64,000 nt of DNA, from contig JAFQQM010000023.1 of NCBI GenBank assembly GCA_017410585.1, forward strand, positions 62,001 through 126,000. The letters are read 5' to 3'. Shown here one piece after another: positions 25,039-36,627 of this stretch. The translations under genes and the position numbers were made by a program. Position 1 is the first letter of the stretch; the number at the start of each line of letters is the position of its first letter. The notes beneath the pieces were generated by a model that had not been told where the DNA came from, searched no databases, and saw nothing but the letters and a program-made list of their open reading frames with translations. This stretch comes from Clostridia bacterium. GTDB lineage: Bacteria; Bacillota; Clostridia; Oscillospirales; Acutalibacteraceae.

Positions 25039-26964
25039 TTACGCTTCTTCGTCCAGCGTGATCTTGCCGGTCATCAGGTCAACAAAGGTCGTTTCGTCGA
25101 CCTTTTCGTTACGGATAAGGTATTCCGCCACCAGTTTCAACTGATCGGCGTGTTCCTTCAGAATGCCTTCAGCGGCGGCATACGCACCGTGAATAATGGC
25201 GCTGACTTCCGCATCGATCTCTGCGGCAATTGCCTCGGAATAATTGCGGTTTTGACCGAAACTGCGGCCGAGGAATACACCGTTATCCGCCGAGTCGCCA
25301 AACAGGATCGGGCCGAGTTTTTCGCTCATACCGTACTTGGTGACCATCTTCCGCGCGATGTCGCTGGCGCGCTCGATGTCGTTGGAAGCACCGGTGCAGA
25401 TATCCTCCTGCGTCAATGCTTCTGCCGCACGACCGCCCAATAAAACCTGAATCTTCTCAAGCATCTTACCGCGAGACAGATGTTCGTCATCCGTCTTCGG
25501 CAGGTTGAGCGTGTAGCCGGCCGCCATACCGCGCGGAATGATCGAGATCTCATGAACGGGATCTTGCGTCGGGCAGTAATAGGTAACGACCGCATGGCCG
25601 GCCTCATGGTACGCCGTGATACGCTTATCGCGCTCGGTGACCTTGTGGCTGGTCTTTTCGGTACCGCAGATCACCTTTACGGTCGCATCCTCGATCTCAC
25701 GCATGGTGATGGAATGCAGATTGCGGCGAGCCGCCAACAACGCGGCCTCATTTAACAGATTTTCCAGATCGGCGCCCGTAAAGCCCACCGTTGTCTTGGC
25801 GATGACCGCCAGTTCCACATCCGGCGCCAGCGGTTTGCCTTTAGCGTGGACCTTAAGGATCTCTTCGCGCCCTTTAACGTCAGGATAATGCACCACGATC
25901 TGACGGTCAAAACGGCCGGGACGAGTCAAGGCGGGATCCAGAATATCGGGACGGTTGGTAGCGGCGATCATAATGATGCCCTCATTGGCGCCAAAACCGT
26001 CCATCTCCACCAACAACTGATTCAACGTCTGTTCGCGTTCATCGTGACCGCCGCCTAAACCGGCGCCACGCTCGCGTCCGACCGCGTCGATCTCATCGAC
26101 AAAGATGATGCAGGGTGCGCTCTTCTTGGCCGTATCAAACAGATCACGTACACGAGAAGCACCGACACCGACGTACATTTCCACGAAGTCCGAGCCGGAA
26201 ATGGAAAAGAACGGCACACCGGCCTCACCCGCAACAGCGCGCGCCAATAGCGTTTTACCGGTACCGGGAGGGCCAACGAGCAGTACGCCCTTCGGCACAC
26301 GGGCACCAAGTTCCTTGTATTTTTTCGGCGACTTGAGGAAGTCGACGATCTCTTGCAGTTCCGCCTTTTCTTCATCGGCGCCGGCGACATGATCAAAGGT
26401 CACTTTACGCTTATCATCGGTCGGCTTCTTGGTGCGGGCTTTGGCGAAACCGCCCATTTTGCCATCGCCGCCCATCGACTGGTTAAGGCGACGCATCATA
26501 AACCAGAACAGCGCCACCGTAGCGGCGATCATCAGCAGCGTAGGAAGCATGCTGATGAGCCACGAGACCTGCTTTTCCGGCTCAAAGTCATAGATGATAT
26601 CGTTTGTGGCATCTTCATCCGTATTGACGGTTTCTAACGTCTCACTGATATCCTCATAGAATAAGCTGATGCTTGCCAACTTGTAGGTGAAGACGTCCTT
26701 CTCGGTGATCTTGCCGTCCTTATCCGTGTCTTGCCGCACGTCTTCGCGCAGTAACACCTTGACAGTACCGGTGTCGAAACTGAGATCAAACTCCTGCACT
26801 TGACCGGCGTGGAAATAACCGATCAGTTCGGAATACTTCATTTCCGATTTGTTGCCACTGCCTCCAAAGAAAAGCAGAAAGGCAATGATCACCACCGGGA
26901 TCAGCAGTAAAAACAGCCAACCGCGAGAGCGGTGTTCGGGCTGCGGTTGATTTTGAGGGTCCAT
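25039..26964 (-). CDS. ftsH: ATP-dependent zinc metalloprotease FtsH
   Basis: A 641-residue membrane AAA+ protease. The first span is at about 15-33, an external FtsH_ext domain at 35-130, and the second span at about 134-157. The AAA domain has Walker A GPPGTGKT at 231-238, Walker [12 protein letters not shown] and the second-region-of-homology Arg residues in RPGRFDR. The zinc protease site is HEAGH at 453-457. FtsH degrades misassembled membrane proteins and regulators, and is needed for sporulation in Bacillus. It follows hpt by 24 bp, the conserved hpt-ftsH order. Confidence 0.98.
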   Translation of the reverse strand: MDPQNQPQPEHRSRGWLFLLLIPVVIIAFLLFFGGSGNKSEMKYSELIGYFHAGQVQEFDLSFDTGTVKVLLREDVRQDTDKDGKITEKDVFTYKLASISLFYEDISETLETVNTDEDATNDIIYDFEPEKQVSWLISMLPTLLMIAATVALFWFMMRRLNQSMGGDGKMGGFAKARTKKPTDDKRKVTFDHVAGADEEKAELQEIVDFLKSPKKYKELGARVPKGVLLVGPPGTGKTLLARAVAGEAGVPFFSISGSDFVEMYVGVGASRVRDLFDTAKKSAPCIIFVDEIDAVGRERGAGLGGGHDEREQTLNQLLVEMDGFGANEGIIMIAATNRPDILDPALTRPGRFDRQIVVHYPDVKGREEILKVHAKGKPLAPDVELAVIAKTTVGFTGADLENLLNEAALLAARRNLHSITMREIEDATVKVICGTEKTSHKVTERDKRITAYHEAGHAVVTYYCPTQDPVHEISIIPRGMAAGYTLNLPKTDDEHLSRGKMLEKIQVLLGGRAAEALTQEDICTGASNDIERASDIARKMVTKYGMSEKLGPILFGDSADNGVFLGRSFGQNRNYSEAIAAEIDAEVSAIIHGAYAAAEGILKEHADQLKLVAEYLIRNEKVDETTFVDLMTGKITLDEEA

Positions 26965-26988
26965 AGAGAACTCCTTTCCGGGTTACAC

Positions 26989-27537
26989 TTAGATTTCTTC
27001 GTAGATTTCGGGACGAAGCACACCGATATACGGTAGGTTGCGGTACTTTTGGGCAAAGTCCAAACCGTAACCCACAATAAATTGATCTTCAACCTCTGCG
27101 CCGACATAGTCCGGCTTGATCGCCACACGGCGACGGGCCGGCTTATCCAGCAACGTGCAAAGGCGGATACTGCGCGGATGACGCGCCGAAAGCGTCTCCA
27201 ACAGGAAGGAAAGGGTGATGCCGGAATCGAGAATATCTTCCACAACCAGCAGATCTTTATCCTGCAACGGACCGTCCAGATCCTTGATAATGCGGACTTC
27301 CCCCGAAGACGTAGTTCCATTTCCGTAACTGGAGACGGAGAGAAAATCGATCTCACAGGGAACGTCAATATAGCGGATCAGATCCGCCATAAACATCAGC
27401 GAACCTTTCAGCACGCCAACTACACAGAGATTTTTCCCTTGGTAATCTTTGGTTATCTGCTCACCAAGGCGTCTGTTGATAGCGTCCAGTTCCTCTGCCG
27501 TGAAGAATACTTCGGCAATGTGTTCGGATAAACTCAA
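26989..27537 (-). CDS. hpt: Hypoxanthine phosphoribosyltransferase
   Basis: A 182-residue purine salvage enzyme that converts hypoxanthine or guanine with PRPP to IMP or GMP. The PRPP-binding loop LLVVEDILDSGITL is near 95-108, with VGVLKGSLMFMADL upstream and VGYGLDFAQKYRNLPYIG near the end. The start is set by the ribosome site: AAAGGA lies 8 nt before TTG 27537, whereas the in-frame ATG at 27546 directly abuts AGAAAGG with no spacing. It is cotranscribed with ftsH, as in Bacillus. Confidence 0.95.
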   Translation of the reverse strand: MSLSEHIAEVFFTAEELDAINRRLGEQITKDYQGKNLCVVGVLKGSLMFMADLIRYIDVPCEIDFLSVSSYGNGTTSSGEVRIIKDLDGPLQDKDLLVVEDILDSGITLSFLLETLSARHPRSIRLCTLLDKPARRRVAIKPDYVGAEVEDQFIVGYGLDFAQKYRNLPYIGVLRPEIYEEI

Positions 27538-27616
27538 CGGTAACATCCTTTCTATTTTTCCAAGAAATGATTATAACATACAAAGTAGAAAATGCCAATG
27601 AATGAATTGTAAACTT

Positions 27617-28984
27617 TTAGTATTCATTGTGTGTCCGATCCAACGAAGTAAAACTGGTGAAGCCGCCCGACCACGCCGTTTTAACGGTTTTCAGTTCACC
27701 GTGGCGATTTTTCGCCACTATGATCTCGGCAACACCGACTTCAACTGCCGTCGGGTCTTTTGCTTGGTTGATGTAATAATCCGGTCGATAGATAAACAAT
27801 ACCTGATCGGCGTCTTGTTCGATAGAGCCGGATTCACGCAGATCGGAAAGTTGCGGTCTGGTGGGATTGGCTTTGTCCTTTTCGCGGGATAACTGAGCGC
27901 AAACGACCACCGGCACGTCCAACTCACGCGCCATAATTTTAAGTGCGCGAGTGATCTCCGAAACCTCGTTGACACGGTTTTCGGAAGGTTTAGCGGTGTG
28001 CATCAACTGCAGATAATCGATAAAAACTACGCCGAGATTCGGCACACGGCGCAAGCGAGCCTTCATCTCCTGCACGGTGATACTGGCGGTATCGTCCAAA
28101 TAAATATCCGTCTTGCACAGCGTCGAAGCCGCCATACCGATGCGGACCCATTCATCCGGCGATAACTCGCCGGTACGCAGTTTAGAACTGGTGACCATCG
28201 CCTCAGCAGACAGCAGACGGTTGACCATCTGTTCCTTGGACATTTCCAAGTTGAAGATCGCCACCGTACGTCCCTGCATTGCCACGTTGCGCGCCAAATT
28301 CAGCACAAAACTGGTCTTACCCATACCGGGGCGGGCACCAACAATGATCAAATCGGAACGGTTCAAACCGCTGATGACCTGATCCAGTTCACCCAGACCG
28401 GTGGGAATACCGACGTAACGGGACCGCTTTTCGGGATCTTGCATTTCGTCGAGCAGTTTATAGTTGGATTTTACCGTCTGCGAAATGGGGGTCAGATAAC
28501 CGCGAACGCGGCTGTTGCTGATACCGTAGATCTTCTGCTCGGCCGAGTCGATGAGTTCAGAGGGATCGGCGTTAGCATCCATACATTCATCCATGATCTC
28601 ACGCGCCATCTCGATCAAGCGGCGAACGTCATACTTGGAGCGGACGATCTCCGCATAATGCGATACGTTGTTGACCGACGGCACGATCTGCGCCAGTTTA
28701 AAGAGGTAGTTCTTCCCCTCTTCGCCGGCAAAAAATCCTTCTGCTTGCAACGCAGACAAAACCGTCACAAAGTCGATGGTCTGATTGGCAACACGCTTTT
28801 CCTGCATGACCCGATAGACCGCCTGATGTTCCGGCAGGTAGAAATACTCTTCGTGTGCGAGAATATCCTCTACGTTATCCATACAGCGGGAATCGATCAA
28901 AATGGATCCAAGGACGGCTTGTTCCGCCTCAAGGCTGTGCGGCATATTCAAATTATCCGAATAACGGGATCTCTTTTCTGCCAT
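27617..28984 (-). CDS. dnaB: Replicative DNA helicase DnaB
   Basis: A 455-residue hexameric replicative helicase (DnaC in Bacillus naming). The N-terminal DnaB_N domain (about 13-115) interacts with primase and the loader. The RecA-like motor has ISGLNRSDLIIVGARPG-MGKTS as Walker A and VVFIDYLQLM as Walker B. ATG 28984 has GAAGGAG about 11 nt upstream. It is the last gene of gdpP-rplI-dnaB, an order shared with Bacillus near the origin. No clear terminator is seen before hpt, so readthrough is possible. Confidence 0.97.
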   Translation of the reverse strand: MAEKRSRYSDNLNMPHSLEAEQAVLGSILIDSRCMDNVEDILAHEEYFYLPEHQAVYRVMQEKRVANQTIDFVTVLSALQAEGFFAGEEGKNYLFKLAQIVPSVNNVSHYAEIVRSKYDVRRLIEMAREIMDECMDANADPSELIDSAEQKIYGISNSRVRGYLTPISQTVKSNYKLLDEMQDPEKRSRYVGIPTGLGELDQVISGLNRSDLIIVGARPGMGKTSFVLNLARNVAMQGRTVAIFNLEMSKEQMVNRLLSAEAMVTSSKLRTGELSPDEWVRIGMAASTLCKTDIYLDDTASITVQEMKARLRRVPNLGVVFIDYLQLMHTAKPSENRVNEVSEITRALKIMARELDVPVVVCAQLSREKDKANPTRPQLSDLRESGSIEQDADQVLFIYRPDYYINQAKDPTAVEVGVAEIIVAKNRHGELKTVKTAWSGGFTSFTSLDRTHNEY

Positions 28985-29012
28985 AACCGTTGTTACTCCT
29001 TCGCGGTTTCCG

Positions 29013-29453
29013 TTATTCGCAAACAGAAACCGTAATTTTTGCGCTGACGCCCTGCGCGAATTTAACCTCCGCCGGATACTCGCCAAACGCCTTGGCGTCA
29101 TCCATCACGACCTTGCGCTTGTCCACCTCAACGCCGTGTTGCGCTTTGAGCGCTTCGGCAACTTCTTTAGAGGTGACCGAACCAAACAGTTTCCCGTTCT
29201 GGCCGGCGCGAGCGGTCACGTTGACCGTTTTTCCGTTGATCTTGGCCGCGGCCTCTTCCGCCGCTTTCTTCTCCATATCCAAATGATACTTGGCCGCCTC
29301 ATCACGGTTTTTCAGTTCGTTGAGCGACTGCGCGTTTGCCGGCACAGCCAGATTCTTCGGGAACAGAAAATTGCGGGCATAACCGTCAGAAACGTTGACA
29401 AGTTGGCCCTTCTTCCCTTGGCCCTTCACATCGGCATTCAAAATCACTTTCAT
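29013..29453 (-). CDS. rplI: 50S ribosomal protein L9
   Basis: A 146-residue L9. MKVILNADVKGQGKKGQLV and VSDGYARNFLFPKNLA form the N-terminal rRNA-binding domain, a long helix rich in Glu/Ala/Lys follows (about 50-75), and the C-terminal domain ends in KITVSVCE. Length and signature are standard. It starts 3 bp after gdpP ends and lies 28 bp before dnaB. Confidence 0.98.
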   Translation of the reverse strand: MKVILNADVKGQGKKGQLVNVSDGYARNFLFPKNLAVPANAQSLNELKNRDEAAKYHLDMEKKAAEEAAAKINGKTVNVTARAGQNGKLFGSVTSKEVAEALKAQHGVEVDKRKVVMDDAKAFGEYPAEVKFAQGVSAKITVSVCE

Positions 29454-29456
29454 AAT

Positions 29457-31433
29457 TTAGACCTCCCTATTCTCGGCTAACTGCCGATCAATTTCTGTTT
29501 TTAAACGTTCGATCGCCGACGGAATATCCGCCCCGACGATCTGTGCGGCGGCCATCGTCATATGACCGCCTCCGCCAAGCGCTTCCATGATCAACTGCAC
29601 GTTGAAACGACCGTAAGAACGGGCAGAAATATTGACACGATCGCCGTCAACGAACAGTGCAAACGAGGCGTCGACGCCTTTGACGGATAACAACTCGTCT
29701 GCCGCCTGTGCCGCCGCCACGCGCACCAAAGAACTTCCCTGTACGTTGCATGTAGCAATGATCGTATTCCGAAACGGTTGGGCACTGGCAATGATATCCG
29801 ATTTAACGTGATACAGTTCCATACTGCCGGACGACAGTTTCTTGACGGAAATGGTATCCGCTCCGGAACTGCGGAGATACGCCGCCGCCTCAAAAGTGCG
29901 GGTGCCGGCCTTCATAATGAAGCCCTTGGTATCCAAAATAATGCCGGCAAGCAAGGCTTCGGCATCCAACTTATCGATCGGCGCGTTATCGGTTAAGTAC
30001 GGCAACAACTCCGCCACCATTTCCGATGCCGAACTGGCCGAAGGCTCATGGAAAAATATCGTTGCCTTATCAATGAAGTTGACCGTCTTACGATGGTGAT
30101 CGATCACCACCACGTTTTTCGCCTCATCGTAAAGCGACGGATATTCCACCAAATTCGAGGCATGGGTATCCGTAATAATGAGCAACGAGCGGTCGGTCAG
30201 CAATTGATGCGCTTTGTCCTCGTCGACAAACAGATCTTTCTGTCCCGCCTCGTCGTATGCCGCCAGCAATTCGGGCGCCAACGTGGTCTTACGGTTGACC
30301 GCCACCACGGCCGGCTTGCCTTTAGAGCGAAGCGTGTGTGCCAGCGCAGTTCCGGAGCCAAGGCAATCCAGATCGGAGAAGCGATGCCCCATCACAATGA
30401 CGTTATCGCTGTCATCCAACAATTCTCGAATGGTTTTAGCCATCACGCGGGTACGTACCTTGGTGCGGCGTTCAACGCCTTGTGATCGGCCGCCGTAGAA
30501 ATCGTAGCCGGTTTCGGTCTTGACCGCCACCTGATCGCCGCCGCGTCCCAGAGCCATTTCCATCGCCTGTTGCGCCTGAAGTTCCGATTGATGCAGTGTC
30601 TCCGCCGAGCCAACGCCGATAGAAAGCGTCAAACCGGAAACGCCGTTATGCTCCACCGTACGAACGGCATTGAGAATAGAAAAGCGATCCTCTGACATTT
30701 TCTGCAGATCGCGTTGCTCGACAACAACAAAAAATCGATAGGCATCATATTTACGGATAATGCCGCTCGTCGTACCGATCCAGTCCTCTAACAGTTTTTC
30801 TACTTGACCCGAAATGCGGGCACGATCACTGTCACGGGTACTTTGGAACAGTTCTTCCATATTGTCAATAACAACCGACAGTACCACAGGACGACTAAGC
30901 GCATATTCTTCCGCAATATTTTTAAGATCGGTGTCGTCCCAATAATATAGCAAATAGGTCAACTCATCCTTATAACTGAAGGCGTCGACCGTCACCGTAA
31001 AGCAACGGCCGTTCAGTTTCAGATCAAAACGATGGTTATTGCGCATTTCCTCAAAGGACATATCCGATAAAATGCTCTCGACCGATTGTCCGAGCAGGTG
31101 ATCGTGCCCCTCCATCGTTTGCGAAAACGCCTTATTAAACCAAACGATCTCACCCTTGGATGAGACGGCGGCCACCGCCAGCGGCAATGCCGCCAACGCC
31201 TTTTTGTCCGCCACGTTCAGTTGGCGCATCAATTGCCGCATCAAGCGGTTGATGATGTGTTGCCGATGCAAGATATACCACACCGCAAAGACCATTGCCA
31301 CGGCCCAAGCAACCAGTTCGACCGCAAAAACGATCTTACTGTCATCCAGGAAAAAGGTGATCCCAAGAAACAGCGTTGCCACGGCCGCCAATAGGATGAC
31401 CGTTGGGCGCACGTTCCATAATCTGTTTTTCAC
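29457..31433 (-). CDS. gdpP: Cyclic-di-AMP phosphodiesterase GdpP
   Basis: A 658-residue membrane enzyme that splits c-di-AMP and so controls osmotic and cell-wall balance. Two N-terminal spans (about 10-28 and 32-53) lead to a PAS-like domain (about 80-175), a degenerate GGDEF domain (about 180-305, without a GGDEF loop) and a DHH-DHHA1 catalytic module. Visible metal ligands include VMGHRFSDLDCLG near 335, IITDTHASN, and VVIDHHRKT near 425; GGGGHMTMA near 635 is the DHHA1 signature. It heads the gdpP-rplI-dnaB operon. AGGTAACC context lies before ATG 31433. Confidence 0.96.
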   Translation of the reverse strand: MKNRLWNVRPTVILLAAVATLFLGITFFLDDSKIVFAVELVAWAVAMVFAVWYILHRQHIINRLMRQLMRQLNVADKKALAALPLAVAAVSSKGEIVWFNKAFSQTMEGHDHLLGQSVESILSDMSFEEMRNNHRFDLKLNGRCFTVTVDAFSYKDELTYLLYYWDDTDLKNIAEEYALSRPVVLSVVIDNMEELFQSTRDSDRARISGQVEKLLEDWIGTTSGIIRKYDAYRFFVVVEQRDLQKMSEDRFSILNAVRTVEHNGVSGLTLSIGVGSAETLHQSELQAQQAMEMALGRGGDQVAVKTETGYDFYGGRSQGVERRTKVRTRVMAKTIRELLDDSDNVIVMGHRFSDLDCLGSGTALAHTLRSKGKPAVVAVNRKTTLAPELLAAYDEAGQKDLFVDEDKAHQLLTDRSLLIITDTHASNLVEYPSLYDEAKNVVVIDHHRKTVNFIDKATIFFHEPSASSASEMVAELLPYLTDNAPIDKLDAEALLAGIILDTKGFIMKAGTRTFEAAAYLRSSGADTISVKKLSSGSMELYHVKSDIIASAQPFRNTIIATCNVQGSSLVRVAAAQAADELLSVKGVDASFALFVDGDRVNISARSYGRFNVQLIMEALGGGGHMTMAAAQIVGADIPSAIERLKTEIDRQLAENREV

Positions 31434-31455
31434 GCGGTTACCTCCTTTCGGAAGA

Positions 31456-33573
31456 TCAGACCTCCATAATGATCGGCAGGATCATCGGGCTACGCTTGGT
31501 CTTTTGGAAGATCAAGCGGGAGAGATTATCCCGTAAATGCGATTTCATTGATGCCCAATCACGACGGCGGGAACGAAGCGAATCTTCCAACGTTTCCACG
31601 GCAGTCACGCGAAGTGCATCCATCAGCGGCTCCGCATCGCGCACATACACAAAACCGCGGGAGACGATATCCGGACCGGATACCAGCGTACCGCTGGCCG
31701 TATCCAACGTCGCCACCACAATGATCAACCCGTCTTCTGCCAAACGGCGGCGATCACGCAGGACGATGCTACCAACATCACCAACACCGATACCGTCCAC
31801 CAACACGCGGCCGGCAGGTACCGTTTCGGTCACCCCCATCTTCTCCGGCGTCAGCGAGACGACCTGTCCGATATTGGCCAACAATACGTTTTCCTCTGCC
31901 ATTCCCATCCGCATAGCGAGATCGGCATGCTTACGGAGATGTTTTTGTTCGCCGTGTACCGGCAGAAAATACTTCGGCTTGGTCAATCCGTGGATAATCT
32001 TAAGTTCCTCTTGGCAAGCATGACCGGAGGTATGCACGTCGTACATCTTCTCATAAATGACCTCACAGCCATGGCGAAGCAGTTCATCCACCACGCGGCC
32101 GACCGCTTTTTCGTTACCGGGAATCGGGTTAGCAGAAATGATAATGCAATCATCCGGACCAATGGTCACCTGCCGATGATCCTCAAACGCCATACGCGAA
32201 AGCGCCGACATCGGCTCTCCTTGGCTTCCGGTGGTGATCAACGTCACACGATTTTTCGGAAACTGGCGAATTTGTTCCAGTTCGATCAAGGTGTTGGCGG
32301 GAATCGAAAGATAACCAAGTTCAGTTGCGATCTGCACCAAATTGATCATACTGCGGCCGGAGACCGCCACCTTGCGCCCCTCACGGGCCGAGGCGGTAAT
32401 GATCTGCTGAATGCGGTACAGATTGGAAGAGAAGGTTGCTACAATGATACGCTTGTCCTCCGCTTTGCGGAAGATCGTTTCAAAACTCTGGCCGACCGTA
32501 CTTTCGCTCGGTGTATAGCCGGAACGCTCGGCGTTCGTGGAATCAGCCAACAGCGCCAATACGCCTTCCTTGCCCATTTCACCGAGGCGGGCTAGATCCA
32601 TCATACCTCCGCTGATGGGCGTACAATCGATCTTAAAGTCACCGGTGTGCACCACGTAACCGTGCGGCGTTTTGATGCCAAGCGCCACCGCGTCGGGAAT
32701 AGAATGATTGACGTGAATGAATTCCACGGAGAGATTTTTACCAAAACGAACAACGCCGCCGGGCGATACCTCATGAAGCGGAACCGTACCCGCCAGACCG
32801 GCCTCCTTCAGTTTGGAAGCCACCATTGCCAGCGTCAACTTGGCGCCGTAGATCGGCAGGCTGACTTCCTTTAGCAGATAGGCCAGACCGCCGATATGGT
32901 CTTCATGTCCATGGGTCAAAACGATACCGCGGATGCGGTCGGCGTTCTTGATCGCGTGAGTAAAATCCGGCAACACAACGTCGACGCCGAACATATCGTC
33001 ATCCGGAAACGCCATACCGCAGTCGATGAGCAACGCGTCGTTTTCATACTCGACCATCGTCATATTTTTACCGATCTCGTTGAGACCGCCGAGGAAGGTG
33101 ATCTTCACAGGCGACTTCGGCGCTTGCTGTACCTTTTCGGTGCGATGTTGACCGTTGTTTTTCGGTTGCGCCTTTTTCGGCGGTTGTTGCTTCTTTCTCT
33201 GCTGCGGCGCAGCGGATGCCGGCTTGGCGGCCGGCTGTGCCGGTTTTTGTGCTTTCGGTTGCGGTGCAGGTTTGTTTTTCGGTTCTGCCGCCTTCTTTTG
33301 CGGCTTGGAACTCTCAACGTTTTGAACAGCGTTCGCTTTCTTCTTCGTCTTTTTACGTTGCTGTTGCTGTGATTGTTTGGGTTGCTGTTTCGGTTCAGCC
33401 TTTTCCACCGGCAATACACGCTCCGCCTTCGGCGCCAACGGATCGGCAATCGGCGAAGTCGGTTGCGCTAAACTCCACTGTGCCGCTCGGCGACGCAGAC
33501 TCATCCTTTCTTCCTGCTGTGCAGCAGCCGCGATATCGTCAAAACCGCTCTGCTTCTTTTTGTCATAACTCAA
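31456..33573 (-). CDS. rnj: Ribonuclease J with long disordered N-terminal extension
   Basis: A 705-residue metallo-beta-lactamase/beta-CASP nuclease for mRNA decay and rRNA processing. The catalytic core starts near residue 155 (KITFLGGLNEIGKNM), with LTHGHEDHIGG as the zinc site, VHTGDFKID, ITTGSQGEPMSALSRM, and a VHTSGHACQEE block. The first ~155 residues are low-complexity, rich in Lys, Gln, Pro and Ala, and not seen in Bacillus RNase J1/J2. Start TTG 33573 is fixed by AAAGGAGG 7 nt upstream; an ATG at 33566 is out of frame. A consensus promoter lies about 120 bp upstream. Confidence 0.95.
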   Translation of the reverse strand: MSYDKKKQSGFDDIAAAAQQEERMSLRRRAAQWSLAQPTSPIADPLAPKAERVLPVEKAEPKQQPKQSQQQQRKKTKKKANAVQNVESSKPQKKAAEPKNKPAPQPKAQKPAQPAAKPASAAPQQRKKQQPPKKAQPKNNGQHRTEKVQQAPKSPVKITFLGGLNEIGKNMTMVEYENDALLIDCGMAFPDDDMFGVDVVLPDFTHAIKNADRIRGIVLTHGHEDHIGGLAYLLKEVSLPIYGAKLTLAMVASKLKEAGLAGTVPLHEVSPGGVVRFGKNLSVEFIHVNHSIPDAVALGIKTPHGYVVHTGDFKIDCTPISGGMMDLARLGEMGKEGVLALLADSTNAERSGYTPSESTVGQSFETIFRKAEDKRIIVATFSSNLYRIQQIITASAREGRKVAVSGRSMINLVQIATELGYLSIPANTLIELEQIRQFPKNRVTLITTGSQGEPMSALSRMAFEDHRQVTIGPDDCIIISANPIPGNEKAVGRVVDELLRHGCEVIYEKMYDVHTSGHACQEELKIIHGLTKPKYFLPVHGEQKHLRKHADLAMRMGMAEENVLLANIGQVVSLTPEKMGVTETVPAGRVLVDGIGVGDVGSIVLRDRRRLAEDGLIIVVATLDTASGTLVSGPDIVSRGFVYVRDAEPLMDALRVTAVETLEDSLRSRRRDWASMKSHLRDNLSRLIFQKTKRSPMILPIIMEV

Positions 33574-33693
33574 ATGATTACCTCCTTTGCAGACAAAAAC
33601 GGCTCCGATACCTGCCCGTCAGCAAGCCACCGCTCTGTCTGCGATTTATTTAATTGCGCATACGCGCTAATATATAATATTATAGCAGTTTCT

Positions 33694-33722
33694 ATTATAG
33701 ACGCAAAAGCGAAACTTGTCAA
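33694..33722 (-). promoter_or_regulatory. Consensus sigma-A promoter of RNase J gene
   Basis: On the minus strand TTGACA, a 17-bp spacer and TATAAT, a perfect consensus. The start would give a leader of about 115 nt, AU-rich, before the TTG start. Confidence 0.88.
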
Positions 33723-33773
33723 CCGTTTCTGAACCTTCCGAACAAAGTATTGCCCTCTTTTTTTCGTTATAAC

Positions 33774-33801
33774 TTGCACATTTGAAAAAATATGTTATAA
33801 T
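33774..33801 (+). promoter_or_regulatory. Sigma-A promoter of rnhA
   Basis: TTGCAC (33774-33779), a 16-bp spacer and TATAAT (33796-33801), 27 bp before the TTG start. Confidence 0.78.
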
Positions 33802-33828
33802 ATGAGCAGAAAAATGGAGGGATGCCAT

Positions 33829-34264
33829 TTGAAGAACGTTCTTATGTTTACCGACGGAGCCTGTTCCGGCAATCCGGGACCGGGCGGTTGGGGTACCATT
33901 CTACGCTACGGTACCGCTGAGAAAGAACTGTCCGGCGGCGAAGCCGATACCACCAATAACCGGATGGAACTGTTGGCGGTCATCAATGGTTTAGCGGCAC
34001 TGAAAGAACCGTGTCACGTCACCATTCAAAGCGATTCCCGCTACGTTGTGGACGGCATCGAAAAAGGCTGGGCACGATCGTGGAAACAAAACGGTTGGCG
34101 CAAAGCCGACAAGAAGCCGGCACTCAATGCCGATCTGTGGGAAAAACTGCTAACACTACTGGACATTCATCAGGTAACCTTCGTTTGGATCAAAGGGCAT
34201 GCCGGACATCCGGAAAACGAACGTTGCGACCAACTTGCCGTTGCTCAGAGTCTGCAATTTAAAT

Positions 34265-34266
<2 letters not shown>
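33829..34266 (+). CDS. rnhA: Ribonuclease HI
   Basis: A 145-residue RNase H1 that cuts RNA in RNA-DNA hybrids. The catalytic carboxylates are visible: Asp in [16 protein letters not shown], Glu in NNRMELLAV, Asp in [10 protein letters not shown] and the last Asp in NERCDQLA, with the basic protrusion [11 protein letters not shown]. Start TTG 33829 is chosen because GGAGGG is 7 nt upstream. A type 2 enzyme (rnhB) lies elsewhere in the window, so the organism has both. Confidence 0.96.
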
Positions 34267-36478
<2,212 letters not shown>

Positions 36479-36534
36479 AGGTACCTCTTTTTCAAAAAAA
36501 TGGCTATTTTCTTAAATTTCCAGACGGAAATCAT

Positions 36535-36563
36535 TTGACATAGAGTATATTAAGTGATATGAT
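36535..36563 (+). promoter_or_regulatory. Sigma-A promoter of the asd-dapA-dapB operon
   Basis: A consensus TTGACA (36535-36540), a 17-bp spacer and TATGAT (36558-36563). It leaves a leader of about 60 nt before asd; no lysine riboswitch is seen in it. Confidence 0.82.
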
Positions 36564-36627
36564 TAGTATGTATATTATTATATACTTTTTAGTTACCAAA
36601 GGCAATAGCAGAAAGGAAGAAAATTCA

